DNA of 64,000 nt from Pseudoneurospora amorphoporcata (GCA_033297205.1 MU859196.1:1-64000); one strand, 5' to 3'. Shown: positions 44,268 through 58,141, counted from the stretch's first letter. Numbers and translations: made by a program. Notes: generated by a model not told the origin, from the letters alone.

Positions 44268-47200
44268 ATAGAAGGAGGAATCTGGGGAAAGAGACGATAT
44301 GTAAAACTGATTAAACTTCCATGGTGAAGGGAGGAATGGAGTGATGGAAAGCGTTATTTGCCGGGTCTATTCTATACTGCCGATGTTGGGCGGGCGGAAA
44401 CTGGAAGCCAAAGAGTGTTGGGATGAAAGGAAGGAGTGGCGCTGGAGCAATGGGCACTTTACACAACATGAAAGGCGGGACTGGAGGGAAAACTGGGCCG
44501 CGATGATGTTCAACTCCAGTCACAACGACCCACAGGAGCAACAGGGAGAAAGAGATGCTATGAGAAGGAAAGCATGGAATCGGTGGGAAGGAAATTACTG
44601 ATTTAAGAGGAAGGCAATGAGAGAACAAGGGACTAAAAAGGAGCTTGGATTGGTGGTGTTCGACAAGTTTTGGGCACGAACACTGCCGCCGGAAGGATAT
44701 ACGGCAGATAGGAGAGGGCAAACGGCGCAGAGATATCAGGGGAGAACTATCAATAAGTCCGAGACTGGAGTTAAAGGCGACACTTGCAGCGGGTCAAATG
44801 GTGGCGCACATCTTTGTTTGGGTTCATGTTGCTGTGGTGTGTGGCTGGAGCTGGACAGCGTTCGGGGACAGGAACTTTGCAGTTGCAGATGGCTTGGGGA
44901 CTACGAACACAAAGACAGTTGTGTGGTGCTTGGTGTGATTCTTCACCCCGTTCGCGGTTGGCATCCAATATTTTTCTGGACTTTGTTTTTTCTCGTCTGG
45001 TCTCTATATACGTAGAGGTAGCCAGGCAATATCGCTTCTACCTTTTGATCTTCTTTTCTGTACACAACTTGAAGAGCAGGAAAAATTGTGTGCTCATAGA
45101 AACTCATCGCGACCTTCACAGTGGCCTTGCCATTAGACCGGCGCCCAAAGATCCATCTCCTCTTTGAGATTCAATGTAAGTGAGTATACATCTGTCATCT
45201 AGCCTTTGTGTTACGACAGTTCGTACCCGGTGAGCTATCATAGAGGTCCAAAAGCCCGCAACATCATCTTCAAGAAGGAGGCATCGTATATGCAGGCTCA
45301 CATCTCTCGATCATGCACTAACCCTTCAGAGTTGCCTGGTATTCAAGGTCGTGTCACCTATCCCCCCCTCCCAAACTTCAATTCTTCCATGGCCTGTCCC
45401 TGTCCGTCTCTCAACATGCCTGCCTGCCTTGCCCTGTTTCTTACCTTCAACCTTTACATCCCTGGGTCCCTAGCTGCATGCACTGCCTTCCTCTACCTTG
45501 GATCTTCTATATCCCGCCTCAAAGCACCCTCAAAATCTGCCTTAACAATTCTCAAGTATCGTTACCTCTTCATCCCTACTTACCCTGTCCTTGTCTCCTC
45601 TGCCTGTCTGCCTTGGTCCTCCTGCCTTCAATCTTCCGTTGGCTTCTTCTCTCTTTGCATCTTTCACCGCCTTTCGATGCTGCAATCGGACTTGACCATC
45701 ATGTGCATCGAACCGAACCGAACCGAACCGTCTCTCTGAATCGTTATCATCAAATTTTTTACAGGTACTTACTGCTCCCCTTTCCTCCTCGGAACCTCAC
45801 AGTCAAACAAACACCGTGCGTGGTATTGATGAACCCTCCTCACCCTCCCACGCGTCAGTGCCGCCACACTCATAAGCCTAGAAGAAGGTTGGCGGGAGAG
45901 AGAAGCCCCCCATCCGTAAGGTAGATGTCGCGGCTTTGAAAGTCATAGATCACCGCTTCAAAATTCATGTCTTGACTTAGGGGCAGTCGATAGGATATTG
46001 CCCCCCGACCCCGTGTTCAATGTTGACATTTGATGGACACACATCGTCATGTCAGTTCGTTACCGTTTCGCGGCCCACAAGCGCAGTGCCCGCACCCATA
46101 CCCGTTACGTTTCCCGCCTTTCTCTCACTACCTTAGCTAGCTCCCGCTTTTTCTTCAGCTCCCCTCCTCCCCGTACATACCCGCTCTTGTTGATCATGTA
46201 GTTTCCACTTCTCGCACCTAGAAAAAGCCTAGCGTAAGCCTTGTAAGTCAGCCTGCATATAATGTCCAGGGTATCTCAACATGGATGAACCCTGTATATA
46301 ACAGCCTTATGTTATCGTGCGCTGTCAACATGTCATTGAATGAATGAGCTCTTGGTGCTCCTGTTTGTGTTCTGTTTGTGAGGCAGCACTTCCAACACAT
46401 AGACTTTCGAATTCTGCAGTAGGGCTGCGAGCTGGTTTCCTTTTCACTCCAAACAGCGTACCTAGTTCGATCCCCTCAACTCCCTCCCCTAGTGTTTTTA
46501 CTGGTTTACGAATACATACCCTCCTCTTTCATCATCTCATCCGCTTGTTTGCTCCACTTTTCTTTCAGCTTAACCCTTCGTTATCGACATTTCCGCTGTC
46601 CGCAAGTGGAAGGCCAAGCTGCGGCTCTCCGTCTCGTGGACAGCAACATCGCGAAATAGAAGGAAAGTTCATGATAGCCCTAACTAGTTGTACCTTGAGC
46701 AGATTCTTTCCATCTGTTTCACTCGCCAACCCAACAAAACCACAGTGCCTCGACTCCACCGCCATTAACTACCTACCTAGTGTATTGTATGTAGTGTAGT
46801 GGAACTCGCTCACCAACTCCTCAGGCTTGTTTGTGGTTATGGGTCATCAGCATAGGTACCATAGCCAGTTCCAAAAAATAAAATAAAAAACGCCTATTGA
46901 AGCTGAGCACTGACTATAATGTAGTCAATGTCTAACTCATCAACAACATGCAGTCAGAACTGTCAGTCATCACCAGCGGCATGTGGCTGACTGGAGCAGT
47001 TTGAGCTTTGTATCACCATCCGAAAACGACGCCTTCGTCATCCGTAAAAAAAAGCAACGAGGAGAGCTACACTACGCTCGTCGCTCAGTAGGTTGCTATC
47101 CACCTTGGCGCTTATTCGGTGCCCCCGGTTATCCCCCGCTGCATTTGAACATATTGAAAGCAGTTAGGAGGTTAGGTAGGTAGGGAGGTGCGGTAGTAGG

Positions 47201-50200
47201 CGTGCAGTCCGAGGCTTCACGTCCGCGGCAGGCAAGACGAGCAAGGGAAAGAAGTTAACTAAAGTGAAAGTGACAGGTCAGTTTATTGGACTAAAATGGA
47301 GATGTAAGATCCAGGCTCCATCTGCGGACAGAGGTTATCTAAGACATTTTGATGTCGCCTATCTCAGCTCGTATCTTAGCTTGGTTAATCGGAGCTGTAT
47401 ACCTACCTACGTGGGTAGCTTACCAGCCAGCGGCAAGTGCAGCTGACGGCACAAACCATGAGGTCCACGCCAAGTGCCAAAGGCAGCTAGCTAGCTGGAA
47501 ATATCGGCCATGATTGGGAAGGTGACATTGGATCAGACTTTGGAAGAATCAGGGCCCGGGGGCATGGTTCTTTCTCGCGCCCAACAACCATTCAACCAAT
47601 GACCGGCTCCTTGGATCTTTAACGTACCATTGAAGGATTCAATCAAATCGGGGAATCATACCTTATGTATCGATCGTAAGATCCAGAGTGAGCTTGCCAA
47701 GGACATATAAGCGGGCTGATTGGCCCACCCACTTGGAATTAGCCCATCATATCTTCGATCTCGAGCTTTTGTCTTCGCGGACTGGACTTCACGTCCGCTC
47801 CTCGGTTTAGCCCCCCCCCCATCTTTTCACCTACGAGTTACCCCATGGTTCATTTTCTCATTCATGATGCTAGTCTCGGTTGAAAATAGCAACGGGTAAT
47901 AGGTGATGGGAATCGGTGTGATTCCCAAGCCGGATATCTCTGTTCCCGATCTTGAATCGAGTGGTAAACGAGGATGTTTAGGGATATTGTACGTGTGAAA
48001 TTGGTATGGCGTAGGTCATCAGTGTGATATGGAACCTAAAGCGGCCTTCTAATGCCCTTGTTATGTCTGAGATCGGGGATCAGGGAACGAAGTGACGAGC
48101 CCTAGGGCCCCGGGGAACGCTTAGCGAGCTTAGCTGCCTAGACTGGATCCTCGGAAGGGTTCAAGCACGTGTGATGGCTTGCTTGGGAGTTGGGAGCTTG
48201 GTAAGGAACCCCCATGCCTACCTGGGGTTTGGACGGCGCAAGTGGGGCATTACCGAGCCGGGAATGTCTTAATCTTCGGGCAACAAGGACATCCGGGAGC
48301 GGGTTGGTCAGCGGGTCAGGGTCTGTTCGCATCTGGCGAACCATGATGGATTACTCCGGGACCGGGTTCCGGGATGTAACCTCCAGACTAGCTGTCATCC
48401 CATCATCGTCCCCGTGTTGCTGCAGCCGGTGCACGCATGTCAGACTGCCAGCAAGCGGTAAGGCGGACATGAACCTATAAGCTCTGCAGTTGGCCCGCGA
48501 GAACTCAGCCATGGTAGCGAGTCGCGGTAAGCGGTAGCATCCGTACTTTGTGATCTGTCTTTCTTTTGACAAGTTCAGTTCGCTTGGTTTATCCCCAACG
48601 AGAGGTCAGAATGCCATAGTTGCTCAAAGGCTGTCTTGAAGCTGTTAGCTGCCATGTCCTACAAGGTGACAATGATTTTTTTTCTCTCCTTACCTAAGCT
48701 TGTAGTAAAGGTGAGTTTTGACAACTTATCATGACCTTCACAGCTCCACCAGACAAAAACTCCAGCCACCACGAGTCAGCCACCGAGGCATAATGGTCAC
48801 AGAGCTAATGCCAGATGGGCATGTAGTCCGGCTACCGCCTCCGACACTGCTATCTGGTATGAAACCTACCGCTCCAGCAACCAGTCCCAACAACCGGATT
48901 GGTGGTATCCGGCATTCGATATCACGTCTGCGGTCTGCCGCAATCTGCCACAGCCTGCCAGCGATGGAAAAGCCACCATGCAGTGGCGCCCAGTCCATGC
49001 CACCCATCATTGAGCATTCGAACTGCCCATGGGACGAGGACTGGCCGAACGATTAGGTCATCGGCTTTACTGTTGAGCCTTGCTCGTACGTTTGAGTTAA
49101 ACGAGGTGGTGTGCGTAGACGCCACAGTGTGGCATGGTGGCATTTTGCCCTTGGCCTCACTCCAACCGGATAAACTCTCCGATGCTCGCCAAGCGGCCGG
49201 CGGCAGCTCGCAGGAGAACATGAGGAGAAATATATCCGAGTGATCGGATTCAGGTGTCATCGGGTGGGAAAAGTTTCTCTTTGCTTGTTTTGAGGTTGAG
49301 ATTTGTTGTCTTGTTCATAGAAGGCTCGGGGGTTGGCAACTGTAGGTAGCATGGAGATGCTCTAGGGAGTCTTTACGATTGGTGTTGTCCGAACGCTATA
49401 GCTGACTGTAACGTGGCACTGAATAGACCTGGTGGTTAGTCAGCTCAAGTTCCTCAATAGCTTGTTAGTACGGTTACCGTCGGTTTGCCTTCAGAGATAA
49501 CCAAGGGGTTACTTACCTACTCGAAGTACAATTCGCCTGCCAGCTGTCGAGCAAACAATCCCCCAATACCGAATTCCGGTCACTTGCCTGTTCACAGTAG
49601 CTATTGGGCGACCCGAGGTATGATCCCTATAGCCCTAGTTCAGCTCAGAAGTTCCACACCATTGCTCCATTGCACCTTGAACCCCCTCAGGCCCCTATCT
49701 TTCGAAGTTCTGAGACCTTCCCACTTTTACCCCACGTTCATGGCGGCTAGAACCTTGCTCACAGATCGCCCTCGCTACCATACTATCGCGTGTCTGTGAT
49801 CTGCCAGTAGCTTGGTGGTCCGGAGCTAGGATCATGGGAATAATCCCGATGGGACTGAAAACCGTGGGGAAGCTGACAGAAAAGTGGGCCAGTTCCATAG
49901 CCGATGGGAATGTCTCATTGTCTCGGCCATTATCACCGCATTAATCATCGATCAGATTTTCAACTCGCCTTTCAAAAGTCGATACCAGATACGTTACTAA
50001 CGCATGACAAGTGAGACAGGCCGGTTAGAGATCCTGTCCATACCCGTCTGGAGTTCATGTCAATGTCCGAGAATTGTGTCTCTGATGTCTGCTGCTTGAT
50101 GTCTAACCTTCCATCAGTCTGTGGATGGACCCTTTATCCATGTGCTGGGGGTCTAAGCCTGAGACTGACATCCCGCATTCGTACCCGTTCTCGCTCTCGC

Positions 50201-51960
50201 TCTGTCGGTTCCAAGGACGAAGGGACGAGAGGTAAACAAGGGCATAGTATAAACTCCAGGTATACGGACATTTCTCCGTGCTGTGTACTTGAACAGACTT
50301 GTGAGGTAAAAGAGTGCGTCGGGTGGATCATAAGATAGGATCAGGTCCTAGACCAGGGGGAACAATGAATGAAGCTTGAACAACAGAGTACTGCCATAGC
50401 GAGCCGGGTGAATCCCGAGCGCAGACTAACAAGCATTACTGCACATGAAGAGCGTCATGAATACCTCCCTCGCATCGGAACGGGGACAGTAATCCGTCCA
50501 GCCGGAAACATGTTCGTGTGCCCAGCGTTCCATTTCAGCCTCAGCCCGGCGATTGGACGAATAGACGAGCCGAACGGAGACTTGGGTTAGGACAGGAAAG
50601 GACAGCCGAAAGGTCGTATGCTTCAGCACGCATGGGAGATCATCATCCTCGTCCCCATTATGATGCCTGGCATCTCACATCATGTACGGTGTGATCCATG
50701 CAACATACGCCCTTTGCCGTATGCCCCTTCGGTTCCGGCCACCGTGATACAGATGGGGAGGACGGAGGATGAGACTGTGAACATGGGGGCAACGCAGGGG
50801 CAAGGAAAGACAGGGCGACCAATCGCAAACTTGTTTGTATACTTTCTAGTTCCGGGGCAGTGCCCGAGAGCCGAGGCTGAGGAACGGGCTAAGAAGAGTT
50901 GTAGAAGACGTGGGATAGGCTAAGAGTCGAGGGGGATGATTGAAGGGGAGCGAGTGGGAACAGTGTGATGTGGTGAAATGGAAAGAAACCGGGGCAACTA
51001 ACCAGTGGCGGAATGGCAGCTCAAATTCGTTTCTCCCGCACGAGGTGACGAAGGCCTGCCATGCGGTACCTTGTTTCGTTTTTTACCGTTACCGTGCGTG
51101 CTCCCCCAATTTCTGATGACCATGCTTTTTCCCCATCCCCTTATCGATTTCCCGGTTAACCAAATGGCAGGGAGGGGTGGGATAAGAGAGCGGTTTTTGA
51201 GATCCGAACCCGGAAAATCGAAAATTGCCCATCAGAAATCCACTTTGCGAATCGATGTCTTGCCCTTTTCTCTGATCACTCTGGTCGGATCAGGGGTCCC
51301 AATCAGCAGTCGAGATCGGCCACGGATGCTAGCGAATCCGGGAAATGCACCCAGGGACCCAGGACGTGGAACAGCCATATTTGGCTGGTGGCACAGGCCT
51401 ACACAGTTAAGCCATGCGCTGATAATGACCACTCATTTTTCTTACCATCTTGGTGGGCCTGCATGCTTTGATTGTGTAACCAAACCAAACCGCAAGATCA
51501 CTGTATACCTTTCCACTTCCGAACTGCCTCATTGATGCTTGCGAGATCTGGGGCCGGGTATCGACAGGCTTTGAGAGCTAGGAAGGGTGCCAGGGTTGGT
51601 CAATCTGGACGGGGTGGACGACTTGCCTACTTTGCAGTAGCTCACGATCTTGTTGAACTAATTTCGCCGAAATCTCTCTTGCTAGGATTCTCGCATTAGC
51701 CCCAAACGTGCTGATATTGCGTTGAAAGGGGCATGAAGTGTACTGTGCAGTTTAGCCCTCCGAACGCGTTGTTGTCGGGCCACGCCGACGGAGCAACTAC
51801 ACATCCCCGTTCTCAACCCATCAACTTCAGCGTGACCTGACCTGGAGCAGCACCTTGGGCCCAGCGACACTGATGTCAGGTTTTTGAGAGGGTGAAAAGT
51901 AACATACCATCAACCCGTCCATGATTTCCAGCAAGCCATTTCTCTTCAATTTAGCGCAAC
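44268..51960. other. Gene-poor 7.7-kb region
   Basis: I find no gene I can support. Many frames of 60-180 codons exist on both strands (for example 45206-45739, 46344-46799, 48718-49056, 51005-51535), but each is overlapped by others and lacks motifs, splice structure or consistent codon bias. There is a GAACC tandem run near 45710-45730 and a C10 run near 47811. Some could be decayed genes. Confidence 0.4.
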
Positions 51961-54073
51961 ATGATGTTAGTCCTAATCGCTGTCGATAATCCGCACCGGC
52001 GATTTGAAACGTACGCGGGAAGACGTCGTACCGTGAAGTGGGAGTCCCGAGATCGACCCATCGGCTCACTCCACGAGTGTCCCTTTACTGACACCATGAG
52101 CCGAGAGCATCGACAGGAAACGGAAAACATGGACGAGCCCACAGTACCCGGGACGAGCCACCGAAGCGACGCAATGACACCAAGCAGATCTTCAAAGACC
52201 AAGAACACGAGCAAGAGGAGAGATCTACCGGAATCCATCGCAGCCGACGGCTTGACCCTATCCCACGATTCGCGACTGCGCTAATGAGCCATCACCTCCG
52301 GAGAGTGGGGAGTACGTGAATTCAAAAGCCACTGGCGCCGATGCGAACGTGTCCTTAGCGAATTAGGAAATTTCGGAGAGTTTCCCGACATGGTTACGGG
52401 TCATTGTCGAGGATGGTAAGTCGTCGGGAAAGGCATCTTCCGGACGGAAAAGAAAGGAGAGAAACCCCCAGATTACCCAGACAAGGCAGCAGGATTCTCG
52501 CCATCAGATATTGATCCCAAGTTGTATCGACCCCAATGCAACTTGTTCAGCCGACTTCATGTCTCTCCAGACACCCCGACCATCCAATATCGGCCAGCGC
52601 CTGCATCACAACCACTGAAGATGATATAGCATTGGCACGGTATGGATGACCGAAAGGGCTTGTCGAAGACCAATCCACCATGGCCGAAGATGTTCATGTT
52701 CCCAGTGCGAAGCCGTCAGTAGAGGCAGGGTAAGCAGTCCGAAGGAGGGTGACAAAGTCTAGCCAAGCCCATTAAGCCGTCGGGATGACCGGAAGGTTCA
52801 CGGACGACCCAAGACCCGTGTGAATAACGTAGGCACTCGCTGCCATAGCTTGCAGTATGGAGTGAGGCTTCGCGCAGGATGTAAATCTTCGGCCTATAAA
52901 GTAAGAAAAGGCGTTGATTAACGTGTTGTATTTCCACGGTGGCCATGAACACGGCTAAAAGATCGATAAGGCTCGGTTCAGTCTGGGGAAGTTGGAGATC
53001 AGGGAGGTCCCACAAGGACGAAACTGGGGATTCTGGGGCACCAGATGACTCGGCAGCGGTTGGTTGCTCGTTGAGAAAGCTCCGTCACGCGCGTCAGATA
53101 GTCGTGGGCCAAAGAAGAGGTCGTCAAGTTTGACGTTTGAGTGTTGGCCGTGCGAGACATAAAGCGTGGGTCCAAGCTGTCATGTGCATATGAGGTGAAT
53201 GGTGAGCAGCCGGGACATGATGATCAGAACTTCAGAAGGTATGTAACGAAGTGGGACGTAGTTCTTTTGGGCTCCACATTGGGCAATTTTGCGCGGAACA
53301 TCGAGCGTGGTTATGCAAGAGATACTTCCGAGGAAGGAACCTAGATCCTGCTCCACGCTACGGCCCCTGGAAAGTGATATTTCAGGGACTTGGGGCTTTC
53401 GTTGCCATCTTGCTTTGCATGTCGAATTGTCGATGTCGAGATACCCTTCAGCTGAATGATATCAGTGAATTTGAGTAGGTAAGAAGCAATGTTTTGCGGC
53501 GATTGGCAGGCGTAGGGATCGGAGAGCCTTTACTGAAATCCTGGCAAGCAGAGAATACTGGAAGATGACTGATGGGCAGTACCCGGCCACTTGGTTGTGA
53601 ATCGAAACCACTGAAGGGTGGCTCGGCCGCACACGCTTGGCGTCCTTCCCGAGACATGATTCGTCGACTCAAAGGTGTGGCGCACCCTAACATCCGAAAT
53701 GTACCCCTGTGTACTTTGGTCTCGATACTGACAACACGCAATTTGCTTCGAGATCCTAAGCGTGTGGATTTCCTGTTAGCCCAGTTGGCAGTATCCTGAA
53801 TTCCAAGAACCAATGACCCGATCAGCCTCTCCCTTCACACACATCGGAGAATGGGTAACCGGCCGGGCGGTCACACTACTCCTGGATGTTGGTGTTGGGG
53901 CGGCAAGGGTTGATGACTTACTACACTTAGCCCGATCTTTTTCGGCAAAAGCTAAAGACAAGCCAAAGAATAAGAAATACTCCGACGAAGATCTGGCGAC
54001 AGCAGAACGAAATCGTATATATATCTTGCCTCCGAACCTTCGAAAGGACGACAGAGATCAAGATTCAGAATAG
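51961..54073 (+). pseudogene. Coding-like fragments, probable gene relics
   Basis: Coding-like peptides occur on the plus strand in changing phase: KTKNTSKRRDLPESIAADG near 52190-52255, LRVIVEDGKSSGKASSGRK near 52395-52450, KWDVVLLGSTLGNFARNIE near 53250-53310, and a last frame 53813-54073 with VDDLLHLARSFSAKAKDK and a charged end. Stops and shifts separate them. No family is assigned; I cannot say whether they come from one gene. Confidence 0.25.
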
Positions 54074-54224
54074 AAAGGCATCTACAACGAGAAGTTAGCA
54101 GCACGCTCCCGACTTAAAGCCTACCTTTCGAGTGAGAACGTACCTTGCACACCTCAAGTGGCAACATCAGATCAACCTCAACAAAAACATCACCAACATC
54201 ACTGTTCCTCTAAACACCATCAAA

Positions 54225-54854
54225 ATGTGCCACGGACACCCCGCCGGACACTCTTGCGGCCATACTTCGCTGCATTGGCACTACTGCCCAGCAGCCAAGA
54301 TCGACCTCAATACTGGATACCAAGACCCATGCAGCAACACGACCATGGCGAAAGAACAGCCCTCAAACGCCGGTTGCCCCTTGCAGAACTGCGACTTCAG
54401 GAATACCAACGGCAACTGGACATGCTGCCAATGCGGCTCCCCAAATACAACCGGGTGGTGTGACGGCATGCTGCCGAGCCCACGATGGGAGAGGAACGCC
54501 CTTACCAACGAGTGGCAGTACATCCAGACCTGCGATCACATGTGCTGCAGGAACTGTCCCAGAGAGGGTATGTGCTAACCCCTCCTTCAGTGACCTGAGA
54601 GCCCGAGCTTCGGTAGCAATAAGCTGACAGACAAACTAGCCCCTGCTCCCGGCTCTACTGCCGAAAGCTCCCGAAAGAAGAGAAAGGACTCCAGCAAGCG
54701 CGGTACCAGGGGCCCCAGAGATGGTGTGTCTATGACCGCTGAGGAGGCCGGACAACCAACGTCTTACGACATTGCGCTGGACTACAGCGGCAAAGAGAAG
54801 AAGCACAGCAAGGATATGGAGTCGCCGTCAAAGTCGAGGTCCCGGAGGCACTAG
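54225..54854 (+). CDS. Cys-rich W-x-C-C-x-C protein C, two exons, 185 aa
   Basis: Exon 1 is 54225-54567, intron 54568-54639 (GTATGT...CTAG, branch GCTGAC), exon 2 54640-54854. The N-terminal module begins MCHGHPAGHSCGH, followed by HYCPAAKIDLNTG and PCSN. The second module has NGNWTCCQCGS, TGWCDG, and QTCDHMCCRNCPREG, right at the splice. Exon 2 encodes a basic, disordered tail (SSRKKRKDSSKRG, KSRSRRH) that could be a nuclear localisation signal. ATG 54225 is chosen because it lines up with the start of protein B; the frame is open 31 codons further upstream. The architecture (two Cys/His modules, then a basic tail) suggests a nuclear metal-binding protein. I know no named family. Confidence 0.75.
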
Positions 54855-57661
54855 CCTGTTGGAATGTCCCGAGGTATAATGGCTGTGTTGGACCGGGGAA
54901 GCTGGACAACATGACGGTGGATGCATTGCTTTTTTATTTTGGTGCCAGTCATTGAACTTGGAGCCAAAACTGGAAGGCTGCTCTTTCTTTGATGATACCC
55001 GTGGATACATCATACACCACGTTTCGGGGTTAGGCGGCGTCGATTGTTTTCTAGGGCATACGGCCAGCATGCATCGAGCGCGCATAACAAGAAAGGACCG
55101 TGACTCAACTGGGATGGGAGGATGAATGGTGAGCAACACCAACGGCGGCGTTTCCTTGATTCGGGTTTCTTGTTGATCTTGGGCGGCTTCTGGATTTGGA
55201 CTTTGTAATCAGGGGTTTTCGGTCTGGGGGGCTCTGGGCGGCAGGGTCTCAACGTGTGCGTTTGCTTTTTGTTGTCTCATCATAACAGGTTTTTGTTGTT
55301 GTTGTTGTTGTTGCTGGCAATCAGGGCCAACAGTCGGAGTTCTTGCAGATTGCGGGTCCTAATCAAATATCTCGAACTTCGCTTTTTCCGTCCCTAGTGC
55401 TCACGATCTCGAATGGTCTTGTGACGTAAATGACCAAGGTGGCGCTCCTCAGGAGTTGACTTGGGACGTGGTCCTATTGCCGTTGAAAATTATGGCAAGT
55501 CGTGTTGCGGCGCATCAAGTGTAAAAAGGTCCCACCCCACCGCGTGTCGTGTTTGTGTGGTGAAGCCATGGTGATGCCAACAGAAGACTGTTGGTGGTGT
55601 GAAGATGGGAACATGAAAGAAGGGGAGGAAAGAGATACGAGTAAGTGGGAAGCGGGCGGTCATGGAGCAATTAAAGAACACGACCATGCTGATGCAAATG
55701 CTCTTAGCCGCAATCGACAGGCGCAGACGAGCCGCAATGGGACGGGAGTGATGAGTGATTGATATGAAGCTATCGTATGCGGGCAAGCGGTGAAGCCGGC
55801 ATCTCTTGTGAGACCATCGTGTGTCAAACAGTCGCAATCGGTCTTAGTCGGCAGCGTGCTTTCCACTTTCGGGGCACTGCATGTGTGGCCGGACCGTGCT
55901 TGATTCTGGGGTGATGCTGGGAATATTTGGGAAATGTTTGCCCATAGCAGTTCCTTTGGTGTTGAGGCTATCCAGGATGAGGTGGACAGTGAGGATCAGG
56001 GTGGTTGCACAGCCATAGTTGGTGGACAATTGGTGGGGGTTGGAGTTGGACAAGTTGCCATGGCCAGTGTCCTTGAGAGGTGATGGTGAGGAAGGGTGGA
56101 GGGGCTGGAAAAGAAAGGAGGAAAAAGATGGAACCTCTCAAACTTTCATGGTTCTGCTATGCATGCAAGGCAAAACGGGAAGGAGGAGGAGTGAGTTCCT
56201 CGGCCAGGAAGGAGGATAAAATGAGCAGTGCAGACACTCGCATACTTGAAGTGTTTGAGGGAAAGAGCAATGTGATGTGAAGGGAAGCACGGAAGCGAAT
56301 TATCGTGACAGTCAACTACTGCAGTGCAACTGCAACCGCAACCGTGAATGGCGTGGATGGGGAGAAAGCTGCGAATGGTTGCAAAGCTCGTCCAACTGAA
56401 GGTGTTGCCATTTCCAATTTTGGGCCCAAGAACATTGACGTCAATCGTACGATAGTCGTGGCCAGTTCGCTTTTAGCAAGTGGTCTCTGACGATCCGGGG
56501 CAAGAACGTGGCCTGCAAGCCCACTGCAATCCAGGCAACTGCAGGCAACCCCCCGGGCCTTGGCCGCACCTTCACCGGCCACCTCACACAACTGCCACTT
56601 TGACGTTACACAAACACGCCTTTGCACGCCTTGAACGATCCCTCATCGATGAAAATCAATCCAGGGTTAGGGGAATGTAAGGCATTGTTGGAGCATTCAG
56701 TGCCTCGGTTGCCCGTTTACTTGCAGCCACCTCGACACTCATTTCATGCGAGGTTGATCCGATTGTAGGCATGCTGCTTGAGGCATTCCATCGATACAAC
56801 GTTGCCAATGGGTTGATGGTCCGTGATCGATGTTACTTTTGTCTGTCCTGAGAGGCATCAGCACGGGATACCCGACAGTCCGACGATCGTCGGTATTCGG
56901 TCAACATCCACGGAACCGAAAGCCAACGATCCATTCGGGGAGTACCAAAATAACGCGATAACCGTTTTTTCGACGGCCTAGAGCGGCGATGGTGGTGTAT
57001 CTGTTGGCTGTCGACATGGATATTCCTCTCAATTTTTCGAGTTGATGGCGCTACCGTACGACGCGCAGACAAAGATATCTCGTCATGAGACGGCCAAGTG
57101 GAAATTGTTTCCCAACCTCGTCGTTGTGGTCCCCTCGGATGAAACACCCAACGTCTTATGTCTTGCCGTGCCACGTGCTGTTACCTGTTACCGTCTGTGC
57201 GGCGCCTCGCTTTCCGTCTGGTACCTGTGCGAGCTGTGCAAGGATGGAACGGTCAGAGCACCGGATGGTGGTGAAAGCTGGGTGCGGCACGTCGATGTGC
57301 ATTTGCTGGTCTCGGGGTTGTGGCAGTGGCGGGTGTCCTCAATGATCGTGACGAGCGTGAGACCGGTAAACTGGCTCGCTGGATACACCCGACCAAGCAA
57401 TCAACGACGATGACAAGATGTAGCCAAGCACCCAAGGTTGTACGTGGCATGCCCCTTCCCACGTGCCAGTATTACAACCACAAACCACATGGCTCTCTTC
57501 CTCCGAACAGACGCAGTTTCACCACGGCTATCTGTGCGGTCGCGACTCTATCAGCCGCTCCCCGGATGGTTTGGATGAAAGAGCGCTCAATCTGTTACCG
57601 GACCTAATCTTAGAAAGATACAGGTAGCCGATCGACATTCCTTGGGAATAACACCTCGGTA
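54855..57661. other. No supportable gene, 2.8 kb
   Basis: Frames up to about 120 codons occur but overlap and lack motifs. A TTG repeat lies near 55291-55311. TTAGGG-like GGTTAGGGG occurs at 56664. Confidence 0.4.
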
Positions 57662-58141
57662 TTGAGCTATCGACAGGCTCCGTGGGTAACGAGGGAAGGA
57701 TCCCTTCCATATACTGACCATGATATATTGCCTTTATGTTGTATTCGGTTGCGTCAACCAAATGAGCAACATGACGAGGGAGTGAGGGGCGAAACAGCGA
57801 ACCTCCCATCATATCCGACTCCAACTCCTGTTTTCGAAAGACACGAAGTGGAAGAAAGTAAGAGTACCTTATGTACCGAAGGCTGTTACGAGGACATCGG
57901 AGGATGGCATGAGGTGTTGTTGAAGTCTGCGGTGGATCCGACGCTGGAACGCACCACTGCACGGAGACGGGACTGCAGTGCCCCTGGAATTGTGGAGGGG
58001 TTCCACCAAGAGGATTGGTCGGCCGACCTCGATACCATCAGAGCAGCCAAGACGGCGATGTTAGCAAATGCCCAAGTGAACACGAAAGAGGAAACACAAT
58101 GGAAGACCAATCGAGCCCAACGTCCGTCTCTGAAATCGTGA
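57662..58141 (+). CDS. Doubtful ORF, 159 aa
   Basis: A single frame with a coding-like second half: EVLLKSAVDPTLERTTARRR, IVEGFHQEDWSADLDTIRAA and MLANAQVNTKEETQWKTN. The first half is less convincing. A minus frame overlaps the first half. There are no domain motifs, membrane segments or splice signals. It may be an exon of a relic. Confidence 0.25.
   Translation: MSYRQAPWVTREGSLPYTDHDILPLCCIRLRQPNEQHDEGVRGETANLPSYPTPTPVFERHEVEESKSTLCTEGCYEDIGGWHEVLLKSAVDPTLERTTARRRDCSAPGIVEGFHQEDWSADLDTIRAAKTAMLANAQVNTKEETQWKTNRAQRPSLKS

Noticed and set aside
44617..45015. Cys-rich frame just downstream of gene B, possible further family member
   Set aside because: It lacks W-x-C-C-x-C and C-x-H-x2-C-x2-C, and two other frames overlap it.
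51005..51535. 176-codon plus-strand ORF
   Set aside because: No domain, signal, splice site or biased codon use; an opposing frame covers its centre.
53141..53344. Peptide VVLLGSTLGNFAR reminiscent of a SAM-dependent histidine methyltransferase motif
   Set aside because: Only about a dozen residues fit; no other part of such an enzyme is present nearby in any frame.
55502..55762. ORF with Cys and Trp near gene C
   Set aside because: Cysteine spacing does not fit the family; likely chance.
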